From Epiperipatus broadwayi (taxonomy: Eukaryota > Onychophora > Udeonychophora > Euonychophora > Peripatidae), in contig JAQFVV010012422.1 of assembly GCA_028023455.1 (NCBI GenBank), forward strand, positions 8,712,337 to 8,776,336: a stretch of DNA of 64,000 bases. Reading direction: 5' to 3'. The notes beneath the pieces are model-generated. The model was not told the origin of the DNA, did not search any database, and saw nothing but the letters and a program-made list of their open reading frames with translations. Position numbers and translations under genes: made by a program. Below, one piece after another: positions 46,500-59,900 of this stretch. Numbering within the stretch: the stretch's first letter is position 1; the number at the start of each line of letters is the position of its first letter.

Positions 46500-48780
46500 T
46501 GTGCTATTACTATTTAATAAAAAAGTTTGAATTTTTGTACTATCATTTAACAGTAAAACTAAATAATGGAACTGGTTCAACATACAAGCATATACATTAC
46601 TATCTATGGCTACGTATTCAATATCATGGCAATTAATGTAATGCAACTTTTCGAAACTGACTTCAAGCAATCGTTTAGTATAACATCACTGGAAATAATT
46701 TTTTGAAATATCATTTTGTCTAAAGCGGAATGCAAATTTTTGTTTTCACCATAAGTTTTTAATGATCAAATAAATATTAACTCCGCATATTTTTAAACGT
46801 AATAATATTGAAAAAAGATTACAAAATTAAATGTTTGTATATCCTTCTTTGACATAGAAAATATCCATCGTAAAAATATAATTTTATGTGAAGCATAGAA
46901 ATATGTTTTACATCTTAATGCTAACAATAACTAATTCCCAAATTACTTTTTTTTTAATGTTTTATCATTCCCCCGCCTTACAAACATAAAGTATAAAAAC
47001 TGAGAAGCAGACGAAAACAAATATTTATAACTGTTTTAAAATTAGTGTTTTATTTAACAAATTTATTAATAATTATAGCTGCCGGATATTACAAAATGCC
47101 ATAACTAGGAAACTACCGTAGTTGAAAAATTAGGTGATGAATCGGAAAGAATAGTCCTGCGGAAGAAAAACTAATTCAATAGGAAGACAAGAATAATTAT
47201 TAAGGGGGAGGAAAATAATAATAGCTAATGATCAAATATTTTCACTTTTCGGCCGAAATAAAGAAATATAATAAGAGCCGATAAGATTCTTTAGTGCAAG
47301 AATATTCACAAGATCTTTTTTAAGAAGCATTTTTCTTTTCCAGTTTTAAGTCTTAAAATCTACCAATCGATTTTTAAAAAATGATGAAAAAGAAGCAGCC
47401 ACTCCCATTACTAATTGTCATCAAATAAATAAGTGCTACTCCATTTATTTTAAATAAAAAACTTTTCTACTTTAAAAAACATTATGTGAAAGGAAAATGT
47501 TAATAATTTAACATAAAAAAGAATACTCAAATAATTGAGAAAACAACCTACCTAAACATCATTCCTTTTTGGAAATGGTTGAGGTTGATCAGATTTTTAA
47601 AATATTCAAAACCCTTTTCAAAAATAATGTGCAAAAATATTTTAAATAAAATTCTGAAAATAGCAGTGCATAATAATAGCTTAGATTTAAGATTTACTAC
47701 TTATAATAAAAGAAAATTGAATACCTTTTTAATGTTATATATTCTCGTTAACATTCCTATGCTACGATCATTTAAAATAGTGAGTTTTTCAGCCAATTTT
47801 TGTTGGCTTGGGAGAAGTGTTCGCGACATTTTTTTATTTTCTTCACGTTAAATAATACTAAATGAATAAACAAAATTAGGAAAATAGCCTAATACCATTT
47901 CTCTACGGAAATAAAAACTACAATGAAATTAAGCTTTACACACCAAACAGATATTTATTTAAATTTTAGTTTCGTATTTTGTTGGTGTTACTGTATTTAA
48001 GGGATTTTGTTAATTTTTTGTTGGAATTAATCTGTAAGAATATGTCTCATTTATCTACACAATATTTATTAACTATTCTATTTTTGTCTTAAGAAAATTT
48101 AACATATATTTAATTTTTCCCCTTTTTTTCGTCGTTTGCGGTTAAAAATGACTCAAAACTGTAGTGCCGCGCTCTTAAACTAACTATCTTGTTTTTTCTT
48201 AAAAGCATTCACTTTAATTAATATACGTACGATTTAGAAGCATTTGAAGATCTTAAGTAATTTATGATTTGTTAAAGTATTTATGATTTTTAAATTCATT
48301 AGAATTGTTTGTATATCAAATTTTCAGATCCAACGGTATTTTTCTGAAATCCGTTTTTAAAGTTGTTTTTTTTTTTGTTAAAAAAAGTATCAGTTGTTTT
48401 TTTTTTTGCGTAATATAAAATTTATTATGTGTTAAAAATTTGAAGTTCCAACACACTCCGTGCGTTTTAATTATTATTTTATTTCGGTTGGGGGGGGGGG
48501 GTCGTTCAAAATAAGCTCAAATTATAAGAAGATGGAAGAGGAGAGAAGAGGGTATATTATTAAAAGGTAATAAAAGTTAGACCGAAGATAATCAAATGTT
48601 AACGCTTGATTGTAATCTCGTAAAACAACCGAGAACATAATAAGCTTGAAAATGTGTATATATGTAGATCATATTTATAGATCAATAATTTAATTATTTT
48701 TTTTATCTTCTATGCATTTTATTATTTTAGCATTTTCATCAGGTTCGTTATAAAATTGACGTATTTAATAATAAGTATAA
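46500..48780. other. AT-rich intron, nothing recognised
   Basis: Includes the open frame 47579-47851, which is AT-biased and has no family features, and a G run near 48490. Confidence 0.4.
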
Positions 48781-48809
48781 CATTCAAACTATATACACTA
48801 TATCTGGTG

Positions 48810-49100
48810 TTGGCAAACTACGACTCGCGAATTGAACCCAATCTCGTCGCTCTTTTTATCATAATACACAATTTTTATTTCCTCTTGTAATTTTTAAATA
48901 AATATTTTGATGACTCTATGAGAGGGAAAATACACTTAACACCGTTGTTTCTAGAATTCAACCTTATTAAAAACAATAATTACTGTTTAAGATGAATGTG
49001 ATAAAAAATACATATTTTTAAAAAATATATATTTGCAGCTAGTGATACGTTGCTTTACAATTATAAAAAAAAAAAAGTCAAGAACCATTCTTTTCGATAA
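48810..49100. repeat. possible hAT-derived fragment
   Basis: GGTGTTGGCAAACTACGACT followed by CGCG resembles the start of some hAT MITEs, and GTCAAGAACCATTC near 49077 resembles an opposite end. I could not find matching target duplications, so this is tentative. Confidence 0.25.
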
Positions 49101-50130
49101 AATTTGTATTTATTTTGAATGAGAATTCACTTCAAAAAAAAAAAATTCTAGAAAATAAAATATATATTTTTTTTACATTAGATGTATTTTATTTTGTTTA
49201 CTTAAATAAAATTGTGGAATACTTCTCATATATAAATTATTACTTATTTACAATTATTTATAAATTTTAAATACTATTTAGAGCAATTTTATTGAATGAA
49301 TATTTAAGAAAATAAAATACAGTACATATCAAGCAAAAAAATATATTTTATATCCTTAATATATTATTGCGTATCTATTAATAACATCAGCGAAATTTAT
49401 TCTTTTTTTGCGAATTCCGATTCAATGGGTAAAATTGCTACCGAAGAGAATTATTCTTGACCTAAGCTGATTTCATATTAACATGACCAGAAGATTGTGA
49501 AAAGTACGTAGCTGAAAAATGTTCGTCATTACATAACCAGTGATTCCGCAATTGTATTACTGTATTTCAACGTGATAGAGCTTTCAAATTGCAGAATTTG
49601 GCAGGAAAAAAACAGGAAACGTAATTACATGTAGCAAGTAATAAAATATTTTGATTTTTGCAAAAAGCATAGATCATACAGACGTGGGCCTTGATAAATG
49701 CAGCTCCTGGTGCGGTCATACCGGTTGCATTACCCTCAGGCCGGCTCTAGTTTAAATACTAGAAATTTGTGAATAAATTAATCTGTCAATGTACAGTAAT
49801 TTAGTTTTTGCTTATTTTTAAGAGAATTTTTATTTCCGTTAGGTTGTATACAGATTCTATTATGTTCTATAATAAAATGAATGTTCATATATATCCACAA
49901 CCATTCAGAAATTCATATTTTTCATGAAGGCTATTTTCGCCTCTTTCTTTGCGGCACTTTTATTGGGCATACTCCCCAAAAATTCCTCACATTGATTTTT
50001 AAAAATGAAAGGAAAAGATAAAAGCACAAAATAGAAGGTCTTTTGCAAAAACATGTATTTCAGATAAAACTATGGCTTTTAAGTAACAGTATTTCACTTG
50101 TCACTAAGATCTGCGTCTTAAGTAGCTACC
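49101..50130. other. AT-rich intron, nothing firm
   Basis: A GC-rich patch at 49680-49750 (GGTGCGGTCATACCGGTTGC) looks like part of a repeat but has no partner in the window. Confidence 0.3.
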
Positions 50131-50259
50131 TAATCTGCTTAATGAAACAATACAAACTAAAGCAAAACTCTCCATCCAGTAGTATCATCTTGTGCCAACA
50201 AGAGCAATCAATGGATGCCAGAAGGCTTGTGCATAAAATCCCTATCTAGTGCCTACTCA

Positions 50260-50317
50260 TCCAGTATCCCCGGACTAGTTTCTGGTTTGTGGCCTTCATC
50301 AGTGAGGAACCTTGGAT
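50260..50317 (-). ncRNA. hammerhead motif, family 1, antisense arm
   Basis: The complement keeps CTGATGA, GAAAC, TA and GUC. A1.1 faces C (ACTAGTC followed by CGGGGA), giving a mismatch at the cleavage-proximal pair, and stem II has one C-A mismatch. Possibly reduced. Confidence 0.55.
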
Positions 50318-50429
50318 CTGAGAGCACTGCACCTAGATCTTAGGATCTAATGCAACCCTCCAGCAGCCACCTTTTAACTCTACTTAACTACAAAACTATG
50401 AGAATGAAATTGAAAACCCAATAATATTT

Positions 50430-50478
50430 TAAGGCTCTTCACTGATGAAGGCCACAAGCCAGAAACTAGTCTGGAGAT
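50430..50478 (+). ncRNA. hammerhead ribozyme motif, family 1, with compensatory change
   Basis: CTGATGA 50442-50448, stem II GGC/GCC with loop CACAA, GAAAC, TA, GUC, predicted cleavage 50471/50472. Lower stem I reads TCTTCA (50436-50441) with TGGAGA (50472-50477), where the 26.8 kb copies have TCCTCA with TGGGGA. A C-G pair has become U-A, so pairing is kept. The upper stem I is lost in this copy. Confidence 0.75.
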
Positions 50479-50954
50479 ATTGAATGAGTAGGCACTAGAT
50501 AGGGATTTTATGCACAAGCCTTCTGGCATCTATTGATTGCTCTTGTTGGACAAGATGGCATTACTGTATGGAGAGTTTTTGCTTTGGTTTGAATTGTTTA
50601 ATAACAATTATGTGCTAGTATGAGATAGTGATCATGTGATGTTTAGTGGTTTAATCTGCTTAATGCTAACTTCTGGTCCTACTTCATTGTTTAACATACC
50701 TCTTGCTTATGTAGTATTTATTTCGGTATAAATAAATATTGTGTAAAAAAATAATATATAAAATTACATATTAGCAACTGCAGAATTTAAATGTAATATA
50801 TATTCATTAATAATGTATTGATCATTTTTAAGATAAAATCATTTGGACCGATATTTTCAAATGTTAAAATATCTGACTTCTAATGTTGCATTAGAAACAA
50901 TAATGTATTCTATTAACTCTACTCCAGAGATATTTGTTGAAACTTGAGTGATAA

Positions 50955-51450
50955 ACCAATAAGCCATCATATGATCTTGATTACACATTTTGGTATCCAT
51001 TATCATTTTTTTTCCAAGGTGCTTATATTTATGTCATCTAGTGTAAACTTTAGTAATCAGAAGATGACAGGTGGTAGTGCTTAATAAATCTTTATCCACT
51101 ATTATCCTAAATCAAATATTCCCAGACTACTTTCTAGCTTATGACTTTTATCAATCAGGAACTTTTGGATTTTTGGACAATGCACTTGGACTTTTTAGAT
51201 CTAAGGTATCTTTCCTCTAGCAGCCACTTTTTTATAATATTACTAAGCTACCAGCTGAAGTTAAAAACCTGTAAATTTTTTCAATTCAAGCAAATTTTCT
51301 TACATAGCTTTGAATCCAGTTCAGTTTCTACATATTATGGTAACTTATTTTTTAATAACCTTTGGCAGCTTGATTCTTTGGGTCAGAATTGGTTAAGCCA
51401 ATAAGACATCACATTGTTTAAAATTATCATATAGTCTTTGTTTACATATT
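50955..51450 (-). mobile_element. old family 1 monomer, antisense
   Basis: Follows the order of the antisense monomer: AATAAGCCATCATATGATC start, CCCAGACTACTTTCTAGC ribozyme relic near 51120, TTGAATCCAGTTCAGTTTCT, then GCCAATAAGACATCACA at the end, the start of another unit. The ribozyme core is mutated. Smaller relics follow at 51490-51550 and 51720-51790. Confidence 0.5.
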
Positions 51451-51799
51451 TTTGCTAATTATTAGCAAGTTTGTTTTCATATCTCATGACATTTAGCTTC
51501 AGTAATCAATAGATACTATATGGTAATATTTAATAAATTCTAAACTATATAAGAAAACTGGCTTTGAGTGGAAAAAAAAATTATAGAGTGTTTCATTTAA
51601 GGAGGTAGTTTGACAGTATAACAAAAAAGTGACTGCTTGTGGAAAAGTGCATTACATTCAAAAGGTCCAAGTGCACTATTTAAAAATATGAAAACAAGAA
51701 GCTAACCTTGGGATATTTAGATAGGACAGTACTGCATAAGAATTCATTAAACACTATCATCTGATTTCTGTTGACTACTAAACACACTAAATGACAGAG

Positions 51800-53190
51800 A
51801 AATGTAGTGAGATTAGAAGCTTGAGTGACAGTGAATAGTATATAATAATGTCTTTGAATTCACAAATTAATTTGTGATTATAAGCCTTCATAATGAGAAA
51901 CATTGGATTGCTTCTACCCATCTAATAGTCATTATTTTTTTTGTACTATCTGAGCTAATCTTTGAGATTCAAATCCCCTAAGAATTGTATCCCAAGCAAA
52001 TTTTCTTATCAATGAATGAGTAAGAATAGATTACTTCTAATCCAGGCGTTGAAAGTAACCTGGCAAAGATATGTAGTACTCTGTTTAATAAACAACATAC
52101 TTCTTAATTTTTTAATCTGTTTTTTTTTTCCAATAAAATGTTGACTTGCTATATTTACAGAAGTAGTATGTCCTATATGGAAATTATTTGCAAAGAGAAT
52201 GATTTAGAGGGAATTTGAACCCAAACATTCAAGCTCTGGTTCGATACAAAATACATATATTGAAAAACATTTATCTTTTTCACATGTATGTGGTCATGTG
52301 TATTGGTTATAAAATATGGAGTAGGTAACTGAAAGAAGCTTGAAAGTCTAGGTTCAAATCCCCTCTAATTACATCTAGCTTGTATTTAAATGTTAAAGAG
52401 AATGGATGTAAATTTTTTGCAAAACTAATCACTTAAAATGACTTTAACTATGGTGAAGATAATAATCCCTGATTGGTAAATAATGAGTTGTGACACTAAA
52501 ATAAATAATAATGTAATAGTATAAATAAATAAGATGGAGTTTCAATAAACTAGTCTTAATCCATTACAGTATATATTTTTTTATATTTCATCAAGATATT
52601 GTTTTTTAAGTATGAATATTCTAGGATCATACCCTTAATATTTTATGTTTTCTTGAAAGTGCTTTTTGGGAAGTGATGAGTAATACTGGGTGTATTTACC
52701 AAATATCGCTGCTTAAGGATTGTGATATTTGTTTGTTAAATTTTGTTTATGCAGTTTGATTTATATATATATATCATAGTGCAGAGGTAATGCTTGTCTA
52801 TTATATTTGCAATCTGAATTCAAATTCAGACCAAGTAAAAATTTGAAAAAAATTTCAAACTGTTTCCAAATTTTCTTTCAAGTAACCAGTTCATAATCAA
52901 TCCAGCAATCATTCAATATTGATTATATCAGTGGATATCTATCTGTTTTTTAACTGAAGTACAAAACATAGGTAGAAAAATTCTCACCAAGTTGATGGAT
53001 AATGCTTTCTCCACTATTTCTTGACGCTTTTGGAAAAAACTTTCTCCCACAATGGATTATTAAAAACTACTTATCTTTCATTATAATTTTCAAATATTAT
53101 TCACTGCAGAATAAATATCTCTCCCAATTTAATCCTGTTTATTCAATACACATCACGCTAACAAACTTTTTATTTGTCTTATATGCAATC
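51800..53190. other. intron with weak B-box-like sequences
   Basis: TAGGTTCAAATCCCC at 52350-52364 fits a pol III B box and could mark a tRNA-derived SINE beginning near 52290, but there is no second copy to support it. A complementary GGTTCAAATTCC-like box lies near 52215. Confidence 0.25.
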
Positions 53191-53199
53191 TCTTTCTAG

Positions 53200-53470
53200 A
53201 TCATTTACAATCTCTTGACATCCAGCTAAGATTTTAATTGTCCATTTACTATGATTTCTTCTAATAATATGTTTTGCCAACTTTTCAGCTTCTTAATTCT
53301 TTCAATCATACCTGGTTGCTTTCTCACATAAATATTTCACATTGATCCCTCCTTTTTACTCCAACATAACAGTTTGCAGTTTCTATACTATTCTTCTGTA
53401 AAGTGTCCATGAATCAGATCCATAAGTAATGTGTATTTTTTGTAACTGATTAATTTCTTGACATACATAG
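53200..53470 (-). pseudogene. possible LINE C-terminal fragment
   Basis: The minus strand reads ITYGSDSWTLY, like the LTYGSETWTL motif after the palm of several LINE RTs, followed by unclear sequence. Too short and broken for family assignment. Confidence 0.35.
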
Positions 53471-53479
53471 AACCATGTG

Positions 53480-54355
53480 GTAATATGTTGAACTATTTCC
53501 ATCATTTATCATTAAATGCTGAATGTCTAGAAAATGTTTAACCTCAAATACAAACAATTGTTAGTAATAACAGACAAATAAACAACACAAGTTAGTAAAT
53601 TACACAATATTTTTAGTGATATTCTCCATGCTTTTTCAGGTATTGTTGGCCTGGCCAGTGTCAATATTAGCATAGGAGTTGAACTTAGGCCTTTAGATTC
53701 TTGAATATTAAATTTTAAGGCAACACCCAAAACAACAGCTATTCTGTCACAGGCAATAAAAATTTCATATACTTGTCTATCAGGGTTAGTTCAAATCTTC
53801 CTGAACTCTCCAGAATTTTTTTTAATACTTTTAAGAGTGAGGTTAGTTAGCAGCTTTTAAACATTGCGTTGCCATACTGAATTAACTTATAGAATTATTT
53901 GACATTGTCATATGAACATTTGAATTTTCTTCTTTGCATCTTTTCCTCTCTATCCGATATTTTAATATTTTCCCAATGAAATATATATTCATTAGTACAT
54001 ACATGGTCTGCTACTGTAGATGTGTTTTTTTTACTTTATAACCATTAGTTTGTGTTGTTTCAATCTCATTGTTTAAAAGGTGGCAGGTCTTGCCAATATA
54101 CTTCTTCAACATTCACATAGTATTTTATAGATGCGGTTTTCATTTTTCAATATTTACAGCAACATCTGAAGACAAGCAGGAAATAATACCACTAAACATT
54201 GAATAATTTACTAAGCTGTGTTGTCAATTTGTAGTGTTATTATTAATAATTGTATTTGAAAAGTTTAAAATTTTCTAAACATTCAGCATTTAATGATAGA
54301 TATGGGAAATATTACATCTAATATACCATTATCACAAACCTTCAGGAAAATGCAT
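53480..54355 (-). mobile_element. Penelope-like element, degraded, with inverted arm
   Basis: 53480-54160 follows the 39 kb copy in order on the minus strand: terminus, hammerhead-like remnant near 53620, tRNA-like remnant 53680-53750 and GIY-YIG region to about 54150. 54165-54355 is an inverted copy of the terminus, ending ATCACAAACCTTCAGG, the family end. It repeats the inverted-arm layout seen at 21222-22434. Confidence 0.75.
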
Positions 54356-54599
54356 ATAGAATTATGTATTAATAACAAAGATTTATGTATTAGATACTAT
54401 TACCAACAATATTTATAATTCTGTCTTGTGATGTTTTTTAGAATATCATTCTGGTCTTAAAGATGAAAGATGCCTACAATTAGTATAAAACCAAAATCTC
54501 TAAAATATACTGTTAGATTTATAGTTTCAAATCTTGGAATGTTTTTTTTAATTTCAAATTATTAACTTGATAGATTAAAAGTAGTAAAAGGTGATTGTT

Positions 54600-54670
54600 T
54601 GATGTGAAATTATAGTCTTTTTGATTAAGGCCATAAGCCAGAAACTAGACTGGAGAGATAAATATAATTA
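54600..54670 (+). repeat. relic of family 1 ribozyme region
   Basis: AAGGCCATAAGCCAGAAACT with the following AGACTGG is kept, but the preceding core reads TTGATTA. Probably the last trace of an old family 1 copy; inactive. Confidence 0.45.
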
Positions 54671-54699
54671 TCATTTCATGCTCATTAATTAATCAAGCT

Positions 54700-55590
54700 T
54701 ATAATAGGTGGATCTGAAGTTGAAAAAGATTATGCCTAAGATATTATTAAGCTATTATATCAAAGTAAAAATATGTTCCTTATGAATATTTTATAGTTAT
54801 TTTTAGAAGAATGTTGTTAGCTAGATACAGATATTTTTGGTAGTAATTGAAATATCTGCTAAAATTATTATAAAACTGCCTAGGACCTGCTGCAAGTCAT
54901 TTAGATATTATTGTAAACCTTGAGGATAATAAAATATAAATAGTGATATGTGAATACCTATAACAGTTGTATTCTTCTGTTTATATTAGTACCATGTGAC
55001 TTTTTATACAATTACAAAGTATCAAATAATTTGTTTTAATTTTGAATATCTTACTAAAGTAGCTGCTTACAGGAATTATTTAAGTGATTGTTTTAAAACG
55101 CAAACGATTAGTGACTGAAGAAGCAGCCTCACTAAAACTGAAATTTAAAATACAAAAGCAAGAAAATCATACTGAATTTGACCATATTATTATGACCTAA
55201 GACTTGAATAAAGTACCTAAGCAATAGTGTACTATGATGAGACCATAACTATTGCTTACCGGTTTTAGCCCAGCTTATTTTTGGAACTACATGTTAAACA
55301 TTACTCAACCTTTTTATTATTAAGATCGATTTAAAACTTTGGGGGGGGGGAGAACTAATGAAGGATTAAAATTTTTTGCATTCACTTTTAAATGGAAGTT
55401 TTAACAGTTCTATCTATAACTAATATCAATGTGATCTTCCAAACCTAACTATTGACTCAAAATTACATGAGCTTAGCTAACAAAAGTTAATTTCAGTGAA
55501 TCAAAAGCATCAATACTAAATATACAGAGAGAAATAAAATTTCTAAATAATAAATATGTAAAAAAAAAATTTTTTACGTAACACTTTCAT
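54700..55590. other. AT-rich intron, nothing recognised
   Basis: A G run lies near 55341. No paired arms or coding motifs. Confidence 0.4.
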
Positions 55591-55597
55591 GTAGCTC

Positions 55598-55885
55598 ACT
55601 AAAAAGTAGAAAAATAAAGTAATCCACCTCTTGGGCAATTTGTCATTCTTGGAAAATAGAGATTTGAAGAATCTACACTTGCAGAAATATTGTCATTTTA
55701 TAAAAGTCTTTGAAGCTCAAATAAATCATAAAAATCAAAAAGGCCTCAAATGCTTTTATGAAATGGCAATATTTCTGCAATTTCCAATTGTTTTATAACA
55801 AATGTAGACTTAAAATCTCTGATATTTTCCAAGAATAGCAAATGGACTAAGAGGTGGATTACTTTTTATTTTTCTACTTTTTAGT
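55598..55885. mobile_element. foldback MITE, about 288 bp
   Basis: Ends ACTAAAAAGTAGAAAAATAA and its complement, continuing into AGTAATCCACCTCTT on both sides. The pairing runs inward through the GCAGAAATATTG/CAATATTTCTGC segment, so most of the element folds on itself around a short centre near 55720. Non-coding; the target duplication is unclear. Confidence 0.65.
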
Positions 55886-56712
55886 TGACTATTTACATAA
55901 AGCATTATTTATTAAAAAAATTGTTTATATATTAGTATTTACTTTTTAGTTATATTTACATATTATTTTTAAAAATAGTTGAAATTACAAAAAAATCTGA
56001 CAAAAAGTATAATTTAATAAGATATGAAAATAAAAAATATGTTCTCTAACAAACAAATTCTAAATATAAATATTGTAGTTGTCTACTGTATAAAAATATT
56101 TAAATATTGGCTTTTTAAATAATTAAGTATGAGTTAAATCAATATTAACAAGATTTTATTCTACAAATTTAATTTTTCCATCGGTTCAGTTGTTACCTAG
56201 GAAGCATAAGGATGTGAGTTAGAGTTCTAAATGAGAACAATTTTTTATTTTAAAAATTTAAAAATGTGGACATAAGAACATACAGACAGGGCAAATTAAT
56301 ATAAAAGCATTTAGGATAAATATACTGACCTAATTTCCTTTAATTTATCAAACAAGACTAAAGAAAAGCAGTTTTGCAATAGCTATATATATATTAAAAA
56401 AATCAAGTTATACATCATGTGACTTAAATTATTAAGTATATTACAAATGTAATATAATGAGTATGCTAATAGCTCTAAATAAGCTTTTCAATAAATGCCG
56501 GAAAGAAAAAAACATTCAAAATCTCTATCTAGAATTATCCCTATCCCTAAACTGTTGGTTTTCCTTAGTGAGATTATGAATAATACAGTACTATGTATGA
56601 AGATTTAATGCAGATGTCATATCACAAACTGATGAGTTAAAAGATCCTGTAGTAAGACTCAGTAGAGCAAATAAAATAAATATATATTTTTTTAAAGAAG
56701 TAATCAAATACA

Positions 56713-56915
56713 TTTTTTTTAGCTTTCATAAATAAAATCATTGGTTGATCATGTTTAGAATTCCCAAAAAATCATTTAAATAAATATGCAGTTAATGCCC
56801 ACTTTAAATAGTTTGGTGTTGACACAAAAAAGTGGACCTGATTTTTGGGAGTCTGAATTATTAATTTCTAAACATGATCGCCCCATTCTTTTATTTGTGA
56901 AAATGGGAAAATAAT
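56713..56915. mobile_element. foldback MITE, about 200 bp
   Basis: The left arm (AGCTTTCATAAATAAAATC, then GATCATGTTTAGAA) is complementary to the right arm (TCTAAACATGATC, then TTTTATTTGTGAAAATGGG). The same terminal motif occurs at 159-180, 1895-2130 and 24820-24905, so this is a small dispersed family. Confidence 0.6.
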
Positions 56916-56989
56916 TTTTTTTTAAACTTTTAATACATTTTTTTTTATTTTTACTTTTTAGTGCATTTATATATAATAAAAACATTTCT

Positions 56990-59900
56990 AATTTTTTTTC
57001 TATTTAGTTTTATAAAATAAATTTAAATATAATTTACTAGTACTAGATGGTAGTACAATAAAAATATATTAAGAGGTTTCTACATTAAAACAAAAGCATA
57101 TAAAAAAGTTTGCCCTTTCAGTAAAATTGTAGTATTCAAGTAGTCACTTAGTATTCAATACCGTATTACACCCATGCAATTAAAAATATAACTATTATTT
57201 ATTATATATCTGGTTTGAAATTTATTGCAGTTGGGATATGTCATTATAGCAAAAAGTTCAGATAAGTAGCAGGATAGCACTGAAAATAATAGATTCAAAG
57301 TAGAAATGAAGTTATCAAGACTTATGAAAACATGACAAAACTATTAAACAGAAATTTGAATTTTTTTATGTAAGCATATACCAAGAATCCTAATGCATCT
57401 GCTCAACCAGACCCTCAGCAATAAACTCCAACATTCAACTTATTTGATGTCTTAAGATAACAAAAAATAATCCATTTTATTTTATTATTCTCCTTCGATT
57501 CCTGATAAGCAAAGTAAGGCTAGAATATATTTTTATACTGCTTTCCTTAAACAAATCATGTGATTCAGTAGCTTACCAAAATGTAATAAAACAGAAACGG
57601 CTTTCTATTTGCCATCTACAATAAGTTTTGATGATCAGCAGTAAAAACATACATTCCCCATCTGATAAATAATCAATGGGTTTATTGTTTGGAAATTCAT
57701 AAGTTTGAGTGCTGGAAGTTACAGAATTGCAATCGATCAAGGACTGTACATCCAAAGTCTCACCCTACCACTTCACAAAAGCATATTGAGCATTCTGAAT
57801 GATAATCATTGATTATTCAAGCTTACTATAGATGGCACTACAGTATAAAACTTCAGCTTATTACAGCTTAATTTTCTAATATATGTTTCATCTCATTTTG
57901 TGATTCTCTGAGTTTCTGGAATTCTTCCTCTACAGATCTCCAAGTCAGTTTCTGTCTGCTTCTGCATCTTTGCACATTTACTGTTCTTTAGGATATGTCT
58001 ATCTATTACCATATTTCATATCTAACATACTATTGGAATGCTTTCATTCACAATTCTGCAATACATTTAACTATATTTTAAAAAATTGTTATGGTTATCT
58101 AGCAAAAATATTAAATTATTATACATTATTATAATACCATAACAAAATTAATGTAATCGTTGCAAATAAGTATTTAAAAAAAATCGCATGGTACCAGATT
58201 GCACAATGCTTTTCAAAAGATTTTTTTTTCTTTCCAGCTCTTCCACATATTATAAGCCTGAGTAATCAATAGATACTAGATGTAATGCTTATTAAATCTT
58301 AATCAAATTTTGAATATGTTTTTGAATTACTGACTGAAAATTCCTTATTGAAGAAAGCTGTTAATTATAACTTAGTAGAGATAAGGATAATATGATAGTG
58401 AAAGGAAATTTATTGATTGCATCTAGCATCTATTAGTTACTTAAATTTGCAATAGGTGGCAGAATTGGGGGTCATAAATAGTGAGCACTACAAAAAGTAT
58501 TATTAGAAGTTAAATGATTTTGTGATTCATGATTACATTTTTGTTATAAAGTTTATAACAAGTTAAAAACTTCACTAACTTAACACTTATATTCTTGATG
58601 TAGAATAATATATAGACCTAATATACTATTACTTGTTTCCTAGCATAGTTGAGTGGAAGTAGGTCAATTGATTTGGAACTGTTATAATCCAAAAGACATC
58701 TAGTTATTCAAGCATCATGTAATCAGTTAAGCAACAGACCAGATAATTATCTAGTTGTCTATATTTTTTTAAAAAACATTAACTCAACGAATTACACAAG
58801 TGCATTATAATTTTCAATACTTTTTTTAAATTGATAACTATATTTTTATTGTCTTTGCATAAATTTAATTATATACTCATATTATCTATTAAATTTTAAC
58901 AATTATGTGACAATAGATATTAAATATATAGTGTACCGGTCAAAAAGAAGCCAACACATCAACAAACCCAAACTCAAAGTGGGATTCAAACTCAGGCGAA
59001 CCAAACTGAATTCAAACCCGACTCACGAGCTCAGATCAAATCAATGGATGACATATATCGACGGTACATGACTATGCGCCAAGGAACTAGCTCAACGGAT
59101 GATGATGATTAATGAGACTCCTGATCTAACTCTAATAAAGTATAATAAAATAACTAACAATCTTTATAAGTCAACTCATATATATATGTTCGGGTTGCCA
59201 ATACAGACAGTGAGCATTAATATTAAAATAATTTGAATAAGAAAGAAAGTTTAAAAAAAAAACCCAAATGTGTTAATAAAATGTTTAATAATAATTATAA
59301 TTTTGTTCAACTTTTAGATTGTGATTATATAGATTACCTCTAGTCTTTAAACAGAATTTATATTTACAACAAGAATGGCAGTCCTTATTATATGCCAATA
59401 CTATTACGCAATATTATATGATAAATATATGTCTATGCCCCCGACAAGAAAATAAAGGTAGATAAAGGTATTTGGCTATGACTGAAATTATTATTCTGAT
59501 TCTAAAGGAAAGAATGTGAGATTTATTTTCACATTCGCAAATCAATTCATAAAGAGCAAGATACGTATTTAGGGCATAACTTTAATATTTAATAGAAAAC
59601 TTATTTAATTATAAATAAACATGAATTTGTTCGACTTTAATAAAATCAATTCATCACGATTTACGAGCATGAGAGCGGGCTTTACTGGAACTGAGAAATA
59701 AACGGTACTGACGACTTATGAGCTATAAGAATAAATGTGAAAAATAATGGCTTGTCTATGATTTGAGAAAATAGCAGGGCTGCTTGTATTTGACAAGTCT
59801 TCAATGCCCTATATGAAGGATCCATAGAACACAGGGAAAACCAGGTCGGGTCGTAGCCTCGAACCTTTGGTGTTCCAAATATAAAACGAGCAAGTGGAGG

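Larger units (their letters stand above)
50145..50651 (+). mobile_element. hammerhead family 1 element, palindromic copy
   Basis: Flanked by the 14-bp repeat TAATCTGCTTAATG (50131-50144 and 50652-50665). It has an antisense arm with one ribozyme, a shortened middle, and a direct end with one ribozyme. It ends GTGATGTTTAGTGGTTT, which helps to define the family 3' terminus. Confidence 0.85.

Noticed and set aside
47579-47851. 90-codon open frame
   Set aside because: Composition is that of the intron, with no recognisable motif or transposon context.
54610-54665. Functional family 1 ribozyme
   Set aside because: The core reads TTGATTA and stem I is lost; only stem II and GAAAC remain.
55115-55150. 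CTGAAGAAGCAGCC...GAAAT hammerhead-like
   Set aside because: The two strands of stem II do not pair and no cleavage triplet follows.
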